Shown here in pieces: positions 1-6,689 of a stretch of DNA of 13,917 nt. The notes under the pieces were generated by a model. The model was not told the DNA's origin. It saw only the letters and a list, made by a program, of their open reading frames with translations, and did not search any database. Position numbers and translations under genes: made by a program. The stretch covers positions 1 to 13,917 of the forward strand of contig JANXOO010001384.1 in assembly GCA_025353525.1 (NCBI GenBank), in the 5' to 3' direction. Source of the stretch: Schlesneria sp. (GTDB taxonomy: Bacteria; Planctomycetota; Planctomycetia; Planctomycetales; Planctomycetaceae). The first letter of the stretch is position 1. Each line of letters starts with the position of its first letter.

Positions 1-2
1 AA

Positions 3-2993
3 TCCGGTGGTCCATCCGACGGCCTCTCGTCCGCGCTCGCCGCGTCGTATCACCGGCTCGCATTTCAGACGCTCGCCGACCAGGTGCGCCGCAGCGTGAA
101 AACGGTTCGAGGTAACCAGTGGATGTTCCGCACGGGCCATCCGGCTGACGTTCCGCTGCGGATTCGTCCCGAACTACTGAAGATCGATCCACGATTGAAC
201 GGTTACCCGGTTCTGCGTGAACGGACACCGGTCCGCATGGATTTTTCTCATAGCGGCTGGAGCGACATCTTCTTTCTAAGCATGGACTATCCGGAAGGGG
301 CGAAAGTCATCAACGCCTCGATTGACCTGGCCGTTCGCGGGCGTCATCAAAAGCCCGAGCCACCGATCGAATGCAGCTTGCGTGTCATCGACGAACCGGT
401 TCTGCGATTGATCAGTATCGACCTCGATGCAAAAGTCGAGATCCGCGACATCAACGAAGTTTTCGATTTCGCCCGCGATTACCTGGGACTGATCAAAGCT
501 GCGGTGATCGCGGCGGGGTTAATTCCGCCCGGTATGGAAGGTTGCGGCGGCAGTATTGCGGATGTGTTTTCACGCATGATCGGACCCGGGCTCGGCCTGG
601 AACTGACCAGCCGCGTCAATGACATCCCCAAGGGCTCGCGATTGGCGGTCTCGACCAACCTGCTGGGGTGCCTGATCTCGATGTGCATGCGCGCGACCAA
701 TCAGGTTTCTGCCATGACAGGTCCGCTCGAAGAACCAGACCGCCGCATCGTTGCAGCACGCGCGATTCTGGGTGAATGGATCGGCGGATCGGGAGGTGGC
801 TGGCAGGATTCCGGTGGAGTCTGGCCGGGGATCAAGCTGATACAGGGGTCCGCGGCAGGTGCTGACGATCCGGAATTCGGTACCAGCCGCGGCCGATTGA
901 TGCCGCAGCATCACGTTTTTTCACCTCAAGAAGTCTCGGCAGAAACGATTGGCAAACTGCAAAAGAGCCTGGTCCTCGTCCACGGCGGAATGGCGCAGAA
1001 CGTCGGACCGATTCTCGAAATGGTGACTGAGAAATATCTGCTTCGGTGCGAACGGGAATGGGTCGCTCGCCAGGACGCCATCGGGTTACTCGATCAGATC
1101 ACCGCATCACTGGGGATTGGTGACATTGCAGGAATTGGAAAGGCGACACACCGCAATTTCCACGAGCCATTGCAGGCAATCATCCCCTGGTGCAGTAACG
1201 CATATACCGAGCAGTTGATTCAGGAATGCGAGACCCGCTATGGCGAACGATTTCACGGGTTCTGGATGCTGGGGGGCATGGCAGGGGGCGGCATGGGGTT
1301 TATCTTCGACCCCGCGATCCGCGAAGAGGCGCAAGACTGGCTGCAGGCGACGATGGTCCGCGTTAAACGCAGTATGGAAGCCAGCGTTCCTTTTGCAATG
1401 GAACCGGTCGTCTACGACTTCGCAATCAATGATCAGGGAACATTTGCGGAGTTGCGAAATGACGGTGAATTACCCAAAGGTTACCATGCCTTGATGGTTC
1501 CCGACTGGCTGAAACGGGGATTAACGCAACTGTCACCGATGGTGCGTAGCGAACTCGAACGTGTTGGAAATGCATGTCGACGTACCGACGACGGCAACGA
1601 TCTGGCATCGCGACTGATCCAGCGGATTCTCCCTTCAACCTCGGTCGAAGTTCAGCAATCGGCGCGACTCGACGACTTGTTGAGGGACAACGGATTCGAT
1701 CCCGTCGCGCACGAACAGGTCCGCGAAGACCTCAAGTCGGGCCGACTCGGCATGGCTCACAATCGACTTCCTGCGACCGTCACGCTCGAAGACGTTTCTT
1801 TCGACGACGTGATCGAAGCGCGACGCGACATCCCGGCGGCGGTGACGGAACTTGGCCGCGCAGCGATTTCCAACGGTGAAGTCGGCGTCGTGTCGCTCGC
1901 GGCAGGCGTCGGCAGCCGATGGACTCAGGGTGCCGGTGTGGTTAAGGCTCTGAATCCGTTCTGCAAAATGGGAGGTCAATGGCGGTCATTTCTGGATCTT
2001 CACTTTGCAAAGACGCGTCAAATTGCCCTGAAGTACGGGGTCTCGCCGTTGCATGTCGTGACATCAGGTTATCTGACCGACCGGCCGATTCGTGAAGCCA
2101 TCGAACGAATGAACGAAGGGGACGTCTACCGTGTATCGCGCGGGGCAACCGTTGGCCTGCGGATGGTGCCGACGGTTCGAGACCTGCAATTCATGTGGGA
2201 AGAGGTCGCACAACAGGTTCTGGACCAGCAGAAAGAAAAGGTTCGTCATAGCCTGAGAGCCGCGTTGATGAATTGGGCTCAGTCGGCGGGGGAAGCATCG
2301 GACTACACTGACAACCTGCCTTCGCAGTGCATACATCCGGTCGGGCATTGGTACGAAGTTCCGAATCTGTTGCGCAACGGAACATTACTGCAAATGCTGA
2401 ACGATCGCCCGCAGTTGAAATACTTGATGCTGCACAACATCGACACGTTAGGCGCCAATGTCGATGCGGGATATCTCGGGTTACATATTCAGTCGAAAGC
2501 CGATCTGTCGTTTGAAGTCATCAGTCGGCGGCTGGATGATCGCGGGGGCGGACTGGCGAAAGTCGACGGTCGCGTTCGACTGGTCGAAGGGCTGGCGATG
2601 CCACGGGAAGAAGATGAATTCCAGTTGTCGTGGTACAACTCGTTGACGACCTGGATCGACATCGACCGGTTACTCGCCATATTCAACCTCAACCGAACGA
2701 CGCTGGCCGATCGCACGCTGATCGATGCGTCGATCCGGGACCTGGGTCGCCACCTGCCGACGTACATCACATTGAAAGAGGTCAAAAAACGCTGGGGTCA
2801 TGGGCAGGAAGATGTCTACCCGGTTTCCCAATTCGAAAAACTGTGGGGTGACATGACTGCGCTCCCGAATGTGAAATGCGCATTCCTTGTCGTGCCAACC
2901 CTTCGCGGCCAACAACTGAAAGACCCCGCACAACTCGACGGCTGGCTGCGCGACGGATCGGCGGCGCATGTCGAATCGTTATGCCGGTGGTAA
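3..2993 (+). CDS. Fusion of GHMP-family (fucokinase-like) sugar kinase and UDPGP-type nucleotidyltransferase, 5' partial
   Basis: The reading frame is open to the left edge (codons from base 3, starting SGGPSDGLSS), so the true start lies outside; the GTG at 84 is only the first possible start inside. Numbering from that GTG: kinase half about 45-460, with PVRMDFSHSGWSD at 49-61 (fucokinase N-terminal motif, usually RxDLAGGWSD), the GHMP phosphate loop IPKGSRLAVSTNL at 181-193, GGGWQD at 237-242 with a probable catalytic Asp, and the Gly-rich GGMAGGGMGF at 397-406. The second half, about 595-969, resembles UDPGP pyrophosphorylases: LAAGVGSRWTQGAGVVK at 605-621 as the nucleotide-binding loop with Lys, and HNIDTLGANVD at 784-794. 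Family logic suggests sequential phosphorylation of a free sugar at C1 and transfer to a nucleotide, that is, salvage to an NDP-sugar in the cytoplasm; the sugar is unknown. The phosphate loop departs from PxGSGLGTSS. It runs tail to tail into the minus-strand gene, overlapping by 15 bp. Confidence 0.8.
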   Translation, partial: SGGPSDGLSSALAASYHRLAFQTLADQVRRSVKTVRGNQWMFRTGHPADVPLRIRPELLKIDPRLNGYPVLRERTPVRMDFSHSGWSDIFFLSMDYPEGAKVINASIDLAVRGRHQKPEPPIECSLRVIDEPVLRLISIDLDAKVEIRDINEVFDFARDYLGLIKAAVIAAGLIPPGMEGCGGSIADVFSRMIGPGLGLELTSRVNDIPKGSRLAVSTNLLGCLISMCMRATNQVSAMTGPLEEPDRRIVAARAILGEWIGGSGGGWQDSGGVWPGIKLIQGSAAGADDPEFGTSRGRLMPQHHVFSPQEVSAETIGKLQKSLVLVHGGMAQNVGPILEMVTEKYLLRCEREWVARQDAIGLLDQITASLGIGDIAGIGKATHRNFHEPLQAIIPWCSNAYTEQLIQECETRYGERFHGFWMLGGMAGGGMGFIFDPAIREEAQDWLQATMVRVKRSMEASVPFAMEPVVYDFAINDQGTFAELRNDGELPKGYHALMVPDWLKRGLTQLSPMVRSELERVGNACRRTDDGNDLASRLIQRILPSTSVEVQQSARLDDLLRDNGFDPVAHEQVREDLKSGRLGMAHNRLPATVTLEDVSFDDVIEARRDIPAAVTELGRAAISNGEVGVVSLAAGVGSRWTQGAGVVKALNPFCKMGGQWRSFLDLHFAKTRQIALKYGVSPLHVVTSGYLTDRPIREAIERMNEGDVYRVSRGATVGLRMVPTVRDLQFMWEEVAQQVLDQQKEKVRHSLRAALMNWAQSAGEASDYTDNLPSQCIHPVGHWYEVPNLLRNGTLLQMLNDRPQLKYLMLHNIDTLGANVDAGYLGLHIQSKADLSFEVISRRLDDRGGGLAKVDGRVRLVEGLAMPREEDEFQLSWYNSLTTWIDIDRLLAIFNLNRTTLADRTLIDASIRDLGRHLPTYITLKEVKKRWGHGQEDVYPVSQFEKLWGDMTALPNVKCAFLVVPTLRGQQLKDPAQLDGWLRDGSAAHVESLCRW

Positions 2994-4523
2994 CCGGGAT
3001 TCACAACCGGCTTTCTTTAGAAGGTTGTGAGTGATCCGCTGCACGCGCTCGTCCGGGCCGTGAGGTCGACTCCAGTGCGACCACGGAAGCATGTGGCCAG
3101 GTGGACTGGACAAATCCTGACACCAGAAGATCGTCGACGCGTTGAAGACGAAATTGTTCTTCGGACCGGGATAGATGGTCGCCAACCAGTGTTGAGGTTG
3201 TGTCCCACCGACCAGTGCAGTCCCCTCTCCAACGACTTCGAGGCCGGGGATATCGGATGGAGGGTCTCCGTGATACTCCCAACCGACAAGGCCGGGAATC
3301 CGATCCCCGTGCTTCATCCCGGTCCCTTCAAAGATCCAGTGGTCTGGCTTCGTGCAGATCCAGTCACCGCCACCGTTGACCGGTTCGACGTTGCGAGCAC
3401 CGATCAGGTAACCTTCATCGGGACCGCGATGAGGGAACGGGCCGTGAAGTTTTTCCCGCAATTCGGCATACGTATGTTTTCCTCCGTAGGGGCCACCTCG
3501 AAAGAGGATCCGGTTCGTGCGACCATCGACGCTGTCGCGAAAGGGGCTGACCCAACAAACCGAATTCCCCGAGAAAAACAGCAGATTAACTCCCGCATCG
3601 CGCATCGCAATGACGCTGTCGTACTGACGGATATCCCAATACTCATCGTGGCCGACACTCAGGAATGCTTTGCAATTGCGCCCGCGATCGGGGGTCAACA
3701 TATCGCAATTCGAACAATATGAGACATCGTAACCATGCTGTTCGAGCCAGTACGACATCGGGAACTCGAAGCAAAGCCACTCTCCGGAACCGATCGACTG
3801 GGGATTCTCGTAGATCTGGGGATATTTGGCGTAGGGCCGATCGAAACTGACATCGGCCCAAGGGCCCTGGTTTCCTTTTGGATGAGTATAAACCGAATCG
3901 TTGTTCGGCCATTGGTTGTACGCCTGCCAGGTATTGTCAGAACACTGAACGAGGATGTCGGCGGGTCGATCGTCCTTGACGATGAACACGACATAGCTTT
4001 GCCAGTACCCCAAAGCCGGATCGTCTTCGAGAAGACTCAACCGACCGAGGTAGACTCCACTCACCCAGTCTGCCGGGATCGTCAGCGTTACAGTCGACTG
4101 CCACTGGCACTCGTGCAGATTCTTTCCGCCCGGCGACGGCGTGATTTGCCTGGTTCCGACGAAAGGCCCCAGCGTTTTCATTAACCGAGCACCGCGTCCA
4201 TCGTAGTATCCGGTGCGAAAAATCTCGATTTTGAATGAACGGGGAGGATCGGTCGAAACCATGATCCCGATCGATTCGCCCGCCGCGACACTTTGTCGAG
4301 AACAATATCCTTCGATCCAGGGCGTCCGAAAGCCGAGGTTTTTGTCGAGGCGAACTCGCGTCAATTGCCAGTCGAGCGATCCAGCTTGAGCGTTCTCATC
4401 GGGGATCAATCGGGCCTTGCCTGGAACGGGATCAGCGCCTGCTGGCGAGTCCTTCGCGGACAGTGTTGCCAAAGCGGCGGCAGAACCTGCAACCGCACCT
4501 TTGATCCAGTCTCGTCGATCCAT
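2979..4523 (-). CDS. Tat-exported protein related to N,N-dimethylformamidase beta subunit (DMFA2_C-like domain)
   Basis: 514 aa. I chose the ATG at 4523 because a GAGGGG ribosome site lies 6 nt upstream and the protein then begins MDRRDWIKG, a twin-arginine motif followed by a short hydrophobic Ala-rich stretch (about 10-22). An upstream TTG at 4625 would bury this signal. The mature protein has no other membrane segment, so a periplasmic or extracellular location is likely. Family features: CSDNTWQAYNQW at 194-205, GHDEYW at 291-296 followed by MRDAGVNLLFFSGN, and GWEYHGD at 414-420. In dimethylformamidase the large subunit holds a mononuclear iron via two Tyr and one Glu. Tyr202, Tyr295 and Glu416 sit in conserved motifs and are candidates, but I cannot assign them by alignment. 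The true substrate is unknown; most relatives are uncharacterised secreted proteins. It lies 165 bp after the DUF6941-type gene on the same strand. Confidence 0.85.
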   Translation of the reverse strand: MDRRDWIKGAVAGSAAALATLSAKDSPAGADPVPGKARLIPDENAQAGSLDWQLTRVRLDKNLGFRTPWIEGYCSRQSVAAGESIGIMVSTDPPRSFKIEIFRTGYYDGRGARLMKTLGPFVGTRQITPSPGGKNLHECQWQSTVTLTIPADWVSGVYLGRLSLLEDDPALGYWQSYVVFIVKDDRPADILVQCSDNTWQAYNQWPNNDSVYTHPKGNQGPWADVSFDRPYAKYPQIYENPQSIGSGEWLCFEFPMSYWLEQHGYDVSYCSNCDMLTPDRGRNCKAFLSVGHDEYWDIRQYDSVIAMRDAGVNLLFFSGNSVCWVSPFRDSVDGRTNRILFRGGPYGGKHTYAELREKLHGPFPHRGPDEGYLIGARNVEPVNGGGDWICTKPDHWIFEGTGMKHGDRIPGLVGWEYHGDPPSDIPGLEVVGEGTALVGGTQPQHWLATIYPGPKNNFVFNASTIFWCQDLSSPPGHMLPWSHWSRPHGPDERVQRITHNLLKKAGCESRLPPA

Positions 4524-4529
4524 AGCGAT

Positions 4530-4535
4530 CCCCTC
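4530..4535 (-). promoter_or_regulatory. Ribosome binding site deciding the start at 4523
   Basis: GAGGGG on the - strand, 6 nt before the ATG of the Tat-exported protein. It supports this start over the TTG 34 codons upstream. Confidence 0.6.
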
Positions 4536-4580
4536 GGCAGCGGAAAGTTTACCATCTGAAAATCGGCGACCACGGCGCGC

Positions 4581-4612
4581 CGGGGATCTTCCTGGCGCCA
4601 GTCCCCGTTTTT
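4581..4612 (+). terminator. Hairpin followed by T5, oriented to the + strand
   Basis: Arms CGGGGA (4581-4586) and TCCCCG (4602-4607) enclose the perfect palindrome CTGGCGCCAG (4592-4601), and the + strand continues with TTTTT (4608-4612). This is the form of a Rho-independent terminator on the + strand, yet no + strand gene ends here. On the - strand it lies in the leader of the Tat-exported protein, 58 nt before its start codon, and has no T-run. It could stop antisense transcription or be a leader structure. Function is not shown. Confidence 0.35.
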
Positions 4613-4688
4613 CTGCGCACAGCAACGTGATCTGCCGTATCTATTGGACTCCAAATGGATCGGGCGCGTCGGTGACGCACAATCCGGT

Positions 4689-5255
4689 TCAAGCGGGTGG
4701 AGGAGGAACACTGCCGGGAGTGATCCGAGCGAGGACCCGGTGGCTTCCCAGTAGTTGACCTTCGCAAAGGACTTCCAGTGCATACGATCGTTCTTCGAGT
4801 GCGACGAGGGGCAGTCGCGGAAGGGGCAGCGAGACCTCGATTGTTTTCAATGGATCATCGCATTCGATTTGCACTTCGGCCTGAAACAGCGATCGGTTGT
4901 CGTGCAGATCGACGTACCTGACTTCAAACATCTTGCGGTCTTTCAGCTCAGTCACGCTGAAATAGACGTACGGCGAACCCGCCTGCATCAGGTTCTGGAT
5001 CGGTTGAGACTTGGGAGGTTGGTGACTTCCATCGCCATTCCCGTTCCCGTTCCCGGAACCATGCCCGTCAAGGTGACCTCCTCCTCCACCCGCTCCGCCT
5101 TGTCCCGGTCCCGCCTGAGCAGAAGGCTGGTTCGGGGATGGATGGGGTGAGAAAAAGATGGTCGAGAAGATGCCGCAGATAATATGCTTGCCGGTGACCT
5201 GATCACGGTACACGTGATCCGCCAGCAACAGCGATTGGAGAATCGGAACAGACAC
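4689..5255 (-). CDS. DUF6941-like small protein with Gly/Asn-rich insert
   Basis: 188 aa, function unknown. I chose the GTG at 5255: a GGAG ribosome site is 7 nt upstream and the protein then begins directly with the conserved-looking start SVPILQSLLLADHVYRDQ, followed by TGKHIICGIFSTIFF (21-35). An ATG at 5321 would add 22 Cys-rich residues unlike the rest. The N-terminal block and the second half (about 95-180, mostly beta-like, with YVYFSVTELKDRKMFEVR) resemble the DUF6941 family, seen by me mainly as small conserved proteins in Planctomycetes and other bacteria. Between the halves, residues about 40-82 form a disordered stretch rich in Gly, Asn, His and Pro, including GNGNGNGDG. No signal peptide or membrane segment. 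It ends in PPPPA. It lies 351 bp downstream of the transglutaminase gene and 165 bp upstream of the Tat-exported protein; no functional link is evident. Confidence 0.75.
   Translation of the reverse strand: MSVPILQSLLLADHVYRDQVTGKHIICGIFSTIFFSPHPSPNQPSAQAGPGQGGAGGGGGHLDGHGSGNGNGNGDGSHQPPKSQPIQNLMQAGSPYVYFSVTELKDRKMFEVRYVDLHDNRSLFQAEVQIECDDPLKTIEVSLPLPRLPLVALEERSYALEVLCEGQLLGSHRVLARITPGSVPPPPA
5038..5055. repeat. Three tandem copies of the hexamer TTCCCG
   Basis: Three exact TTCCCG copies on the + strand. Read on the - strand inside the DUF6941-like gene they give the GNGNGN core of the low-complexity insert, so slippage here would change the length of the insert in frame. Confidence 0.8.
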
Positions 5256-5262
5256 AAAATCA

Positions 5263-5266
5263 CTCC
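5263..5266 (-). promoter_or_regulatory. Ribosome binding site deciding the GTG start at 5255
   Basis: GGAG on the - strand with a 7-nt spacer to the GTG. This is the main reason for preferring GTG 5255 over ATG 5321. Confidence 0.6.
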
Positions 5267-5398
5267 GGAAACAGAATTCGACAGACCGGGCCAACGGACA
5301 CCAACAGTCTGGCGATTGCATGTCATGATCACGAGCTACAGGTTACCGTTCCCAACCCGGAAGAAGTAGTCAGCGTAAAACCCGGAATCAGAAGTCTT

Positions 5399-5432
5399 CG
5401 CTGGAGTTCAGGCTTTAGCCTGTCTTCCAGCG
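5399..5432. repeat. REP-like 34-nt imperfect palindrome
   Basis: Outer arms CGCTGGA (5399-5405) and TCCAGCG (5426-5432) are exact reverse complements. The core CAGGCT-TT-AGCCTG (5409-5422) is also a perfect hairpin, and the two are separated by unpaired GTT and TCT. The total is a 13-bp stem with a small internal loop. Its form and intergenic place match repetitive extragenic palindromes, which in many genomes are spread by RAYT-type transposases. Only one copy is in this window, so repetition is not shown here. Confidence 0.55.
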
Positions 5433-5606
5433 TAAGGGCATCGACCACCACGTGCCCTGTTTTCGATGCTATACCACGCACGGTCTGGTTTGAGTCCATT
5501 GAGAAATCCAGCGACACCTGGAAACTGCCGCAGTGATGGTGGTTCCGCTTCGAACGCGGAAGCGGACTCACAAACGAAGCCTCAAACTGGACCGCGAGCA
5601 GTATAA

Positions 5607-6491
5607 TCACTCACCGGATTCAATCGGCGCGACATCGACTGCGACTGTCAGGATTTGTGGGCCGCCGCCTGTCAGGACCCCTTTGATTGGACACACGTCG
5701 CCATAGTCGCGGCCCCAACCGATTGTGATGTGTCGTTCTTGCGGAATGATATCGTTTGTCGGATCGAGGTCGATCCAGCCGATATCCGGACAATACACCG
5801 AAAGCCAGGCATGCGACGCATCGGCTCCGACCAGTTTCGGCTTGCCCGGCGGGGGGGCCGTCACCAGGTACCCGCTCACATACCGCGCTGCCAGGCCCAG
5901 ACTGCGCAGTGCTGTGATTTGCAAGTGCGCAAAATCCTGACACACGCCCCGACGATGTTTCAGCACTTCCAGCGTTGGAGTACTGACACTCGTCGTCGCC
6001 GGGGCATATTCAAATTCGCGATAGATACGCGATGTCAAATCGACTGCTGCGTCGAGCAACGGTCGCCCCTCGGTGAAACTGGTTCTCGCATAATCGCGTG
6101 TCGCATCGAAGTGCTGGATATACGGGGATTCGAATCGAAATTGCGAGACCTGCCTCATTTCTGCGTTTTCAGCCGCGATCAGTCGGTCGCGCACTTTTTC
6201 CCATGCGGGAGTATCCGTCGGGATCGGAACGGGACGGCGCATGATGCGGACCCGGCTGCGCGCGGTGACTCGAAGTTCGTTGTGCGGTTCTTCCAGTGAG
6301 AAATACCAGATTTCGTTGCCGAATGAGTCGATGAAGTTTCGAAGCAGCATCGGCTGCGGAGAAACTTCCAGTTGAAAGTCCGAACGCGATTGCCAAGGCG
6401 TCAATCGCGGAGTCAGCTGGACCTCGTTCTGACAAATCGAGACGGGATCGGCGTAGGAATAGATCGTCGTGTGGTGGACAGTGTATTGCAT
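5607..6491 (-). CDS. Transglutaminase-like protein (N-terminal beta domain plus Cys-His-Asp core)
   Basis: 294 aa, the usual length for stand-alone bacterial transglutaminase-like proteins of the COG1305 type. Residues 1-85 form the N-terminal domain typical of this group (starts MQYTVHHTTIYSYADPV, with QLTPRLTPWQ). The catalytic core is about 140-250: Cys184 in RGVCQDFAH, His227 in DASHAW and Asp243 in DLDPTND, so the triad is intact. No signal peptide, so cytoplasmic. Such domains in bacteria more often act as peptidases or amidases on isopeptide bonds than as cross-linkers, and they are recurrently linked to circularly permuted ATP-grasp and alpha-E genes, as here. It starts 198 bp after the ATP-grasp/alpha-E gene, beyond a terminator-like hairpin, so it may have its own promoter, though none is clear. 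No strong ribosome site precedes the ATG. Substrate unknown. Confidence 0.9.
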   Translation of the reverse strand: MQYTVHHTTIYSYADPVSICQNEVQLTPRLTPWQSRSDFQLEVSPQPMLLRNFIDSFGNEIWYFSLEEPHNELRVTARSRVRIMRRPVPIPTDTPAWEKVRDRLIAAENAEMRQVSQFRFESPYIQHFDATRDYARTSFTEGRPLLDAAVDLTSRIYREFEYAPATTSVSTPTLEVLKHRRGVCQDFAHLQITALRSLGLAARYVSGYLVTAPPPGKPKLVGADASHAWLSVYCPDIGWIDLDPTNDIIPQERHITIGWGRDYGDVCPIKGVLTGGGPQILTVAVDVAPIESGE

Positions 6492-6645
6492 TTCGTTTTT
6501 CAGAGAATTGAGACGCTTGCCGCATGGAAAGAGGAATTCTTCGACCGCCGACTTCCATAGCGATCGCCGCTACAACGTTCAGACCCTTGCGCGCCGACAG
6601 TTGTTACGCCCCGGCAAAAACCTCCATTCCTGCTGAACAAAGAAG

Positions 6646-6677
6646 GATCCCCGGACCGAATGCCGGGATCATTTTTC
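6646..6677 (-). terminator. Terminator-like hairpin after the ATP-grasp/alpha-E gene
   Basis: Arms GATCCCCGG (6646-6654) and CCGGGATC (6663-6670) pair with one bulged C around an 8-nt loop. It starts about 20 nt after the TGA of the ATP-grasp/alpha-E gene on the - strand and is followed there by CTTCTTTGTT. The + strand side also carries ATTTTTCTTG (6671-6680), so the element could work in both directions. The T-run on the - strand is interrupted, so strength is uncertain. Confidence 0.5.
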
Positions 6678-6689
6678 TTGCTCCGTTCA

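Larger units (their letters stand above)
5256..5606. other. 351-bp intergenic stretch without a convincing gene
   Basis: Lies between the small transglutaminase-like gene and the DUF6941-like gene, both on the - strand. It contains the REP-like palindrome at 5399-5432 and a 7-bp hairpin (CCGCTTC at 5545-5551, GAAGCGG at 5559-5565) about 42 nt after the transglutaminase stop; that hairpin has no T-run, so it is at best a weak transcription end. A 93-codon frame on the - strand (5329-5610) starts GTG inside the GTGA of the transglutaminase stop, but it reads straight through the palindrome and its composition does not look like a protein. No clear -35/-10 pair seen. Confidence 0.6.

Noticed and set aside
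3027..3722. 231-codon + strand frame
   Set aside because: It is antisense to the well-supported Tat-exported protein and shows no known motif.
4417..4758. 113-codon + strand frame crossing the 4524-4688 gap
   Set aside because: It mirrors the Tat signal region of the - strand gene, has no ribosome site and no family match; the gap itself shows no gene.
5545..5565. 7-bp hairpin after the small transglutaminase gene as a terminator
   Set aside because: It has no T-run on the - strand, so it was kept only as a remark in the gap description.
5329..5610. 93-codon frame on the - strand starting GTG in a 4-base overlap with the transglutaminase stop
   Set aside because: The overlap is suggestive, but the frame reads straight through the REP-like palindrome (giving LEDRLKPELQ), has no recognisable domain and lacks protein-like composition.
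6169..6558. 129-codon - strand frame starting upstream of the small transglutaminase
   Set aside because: It overlaps the transglutaminase out of frame for most of its length; the in-frame protein has an intact catalytic triad.
6560..6567. GCGATCGC palindrome (HIP1-like octamer)
   Set aside because: A single 8-nt palindrome in GC-rich DNA is expected by chance and this is not a cyanobacterial context.
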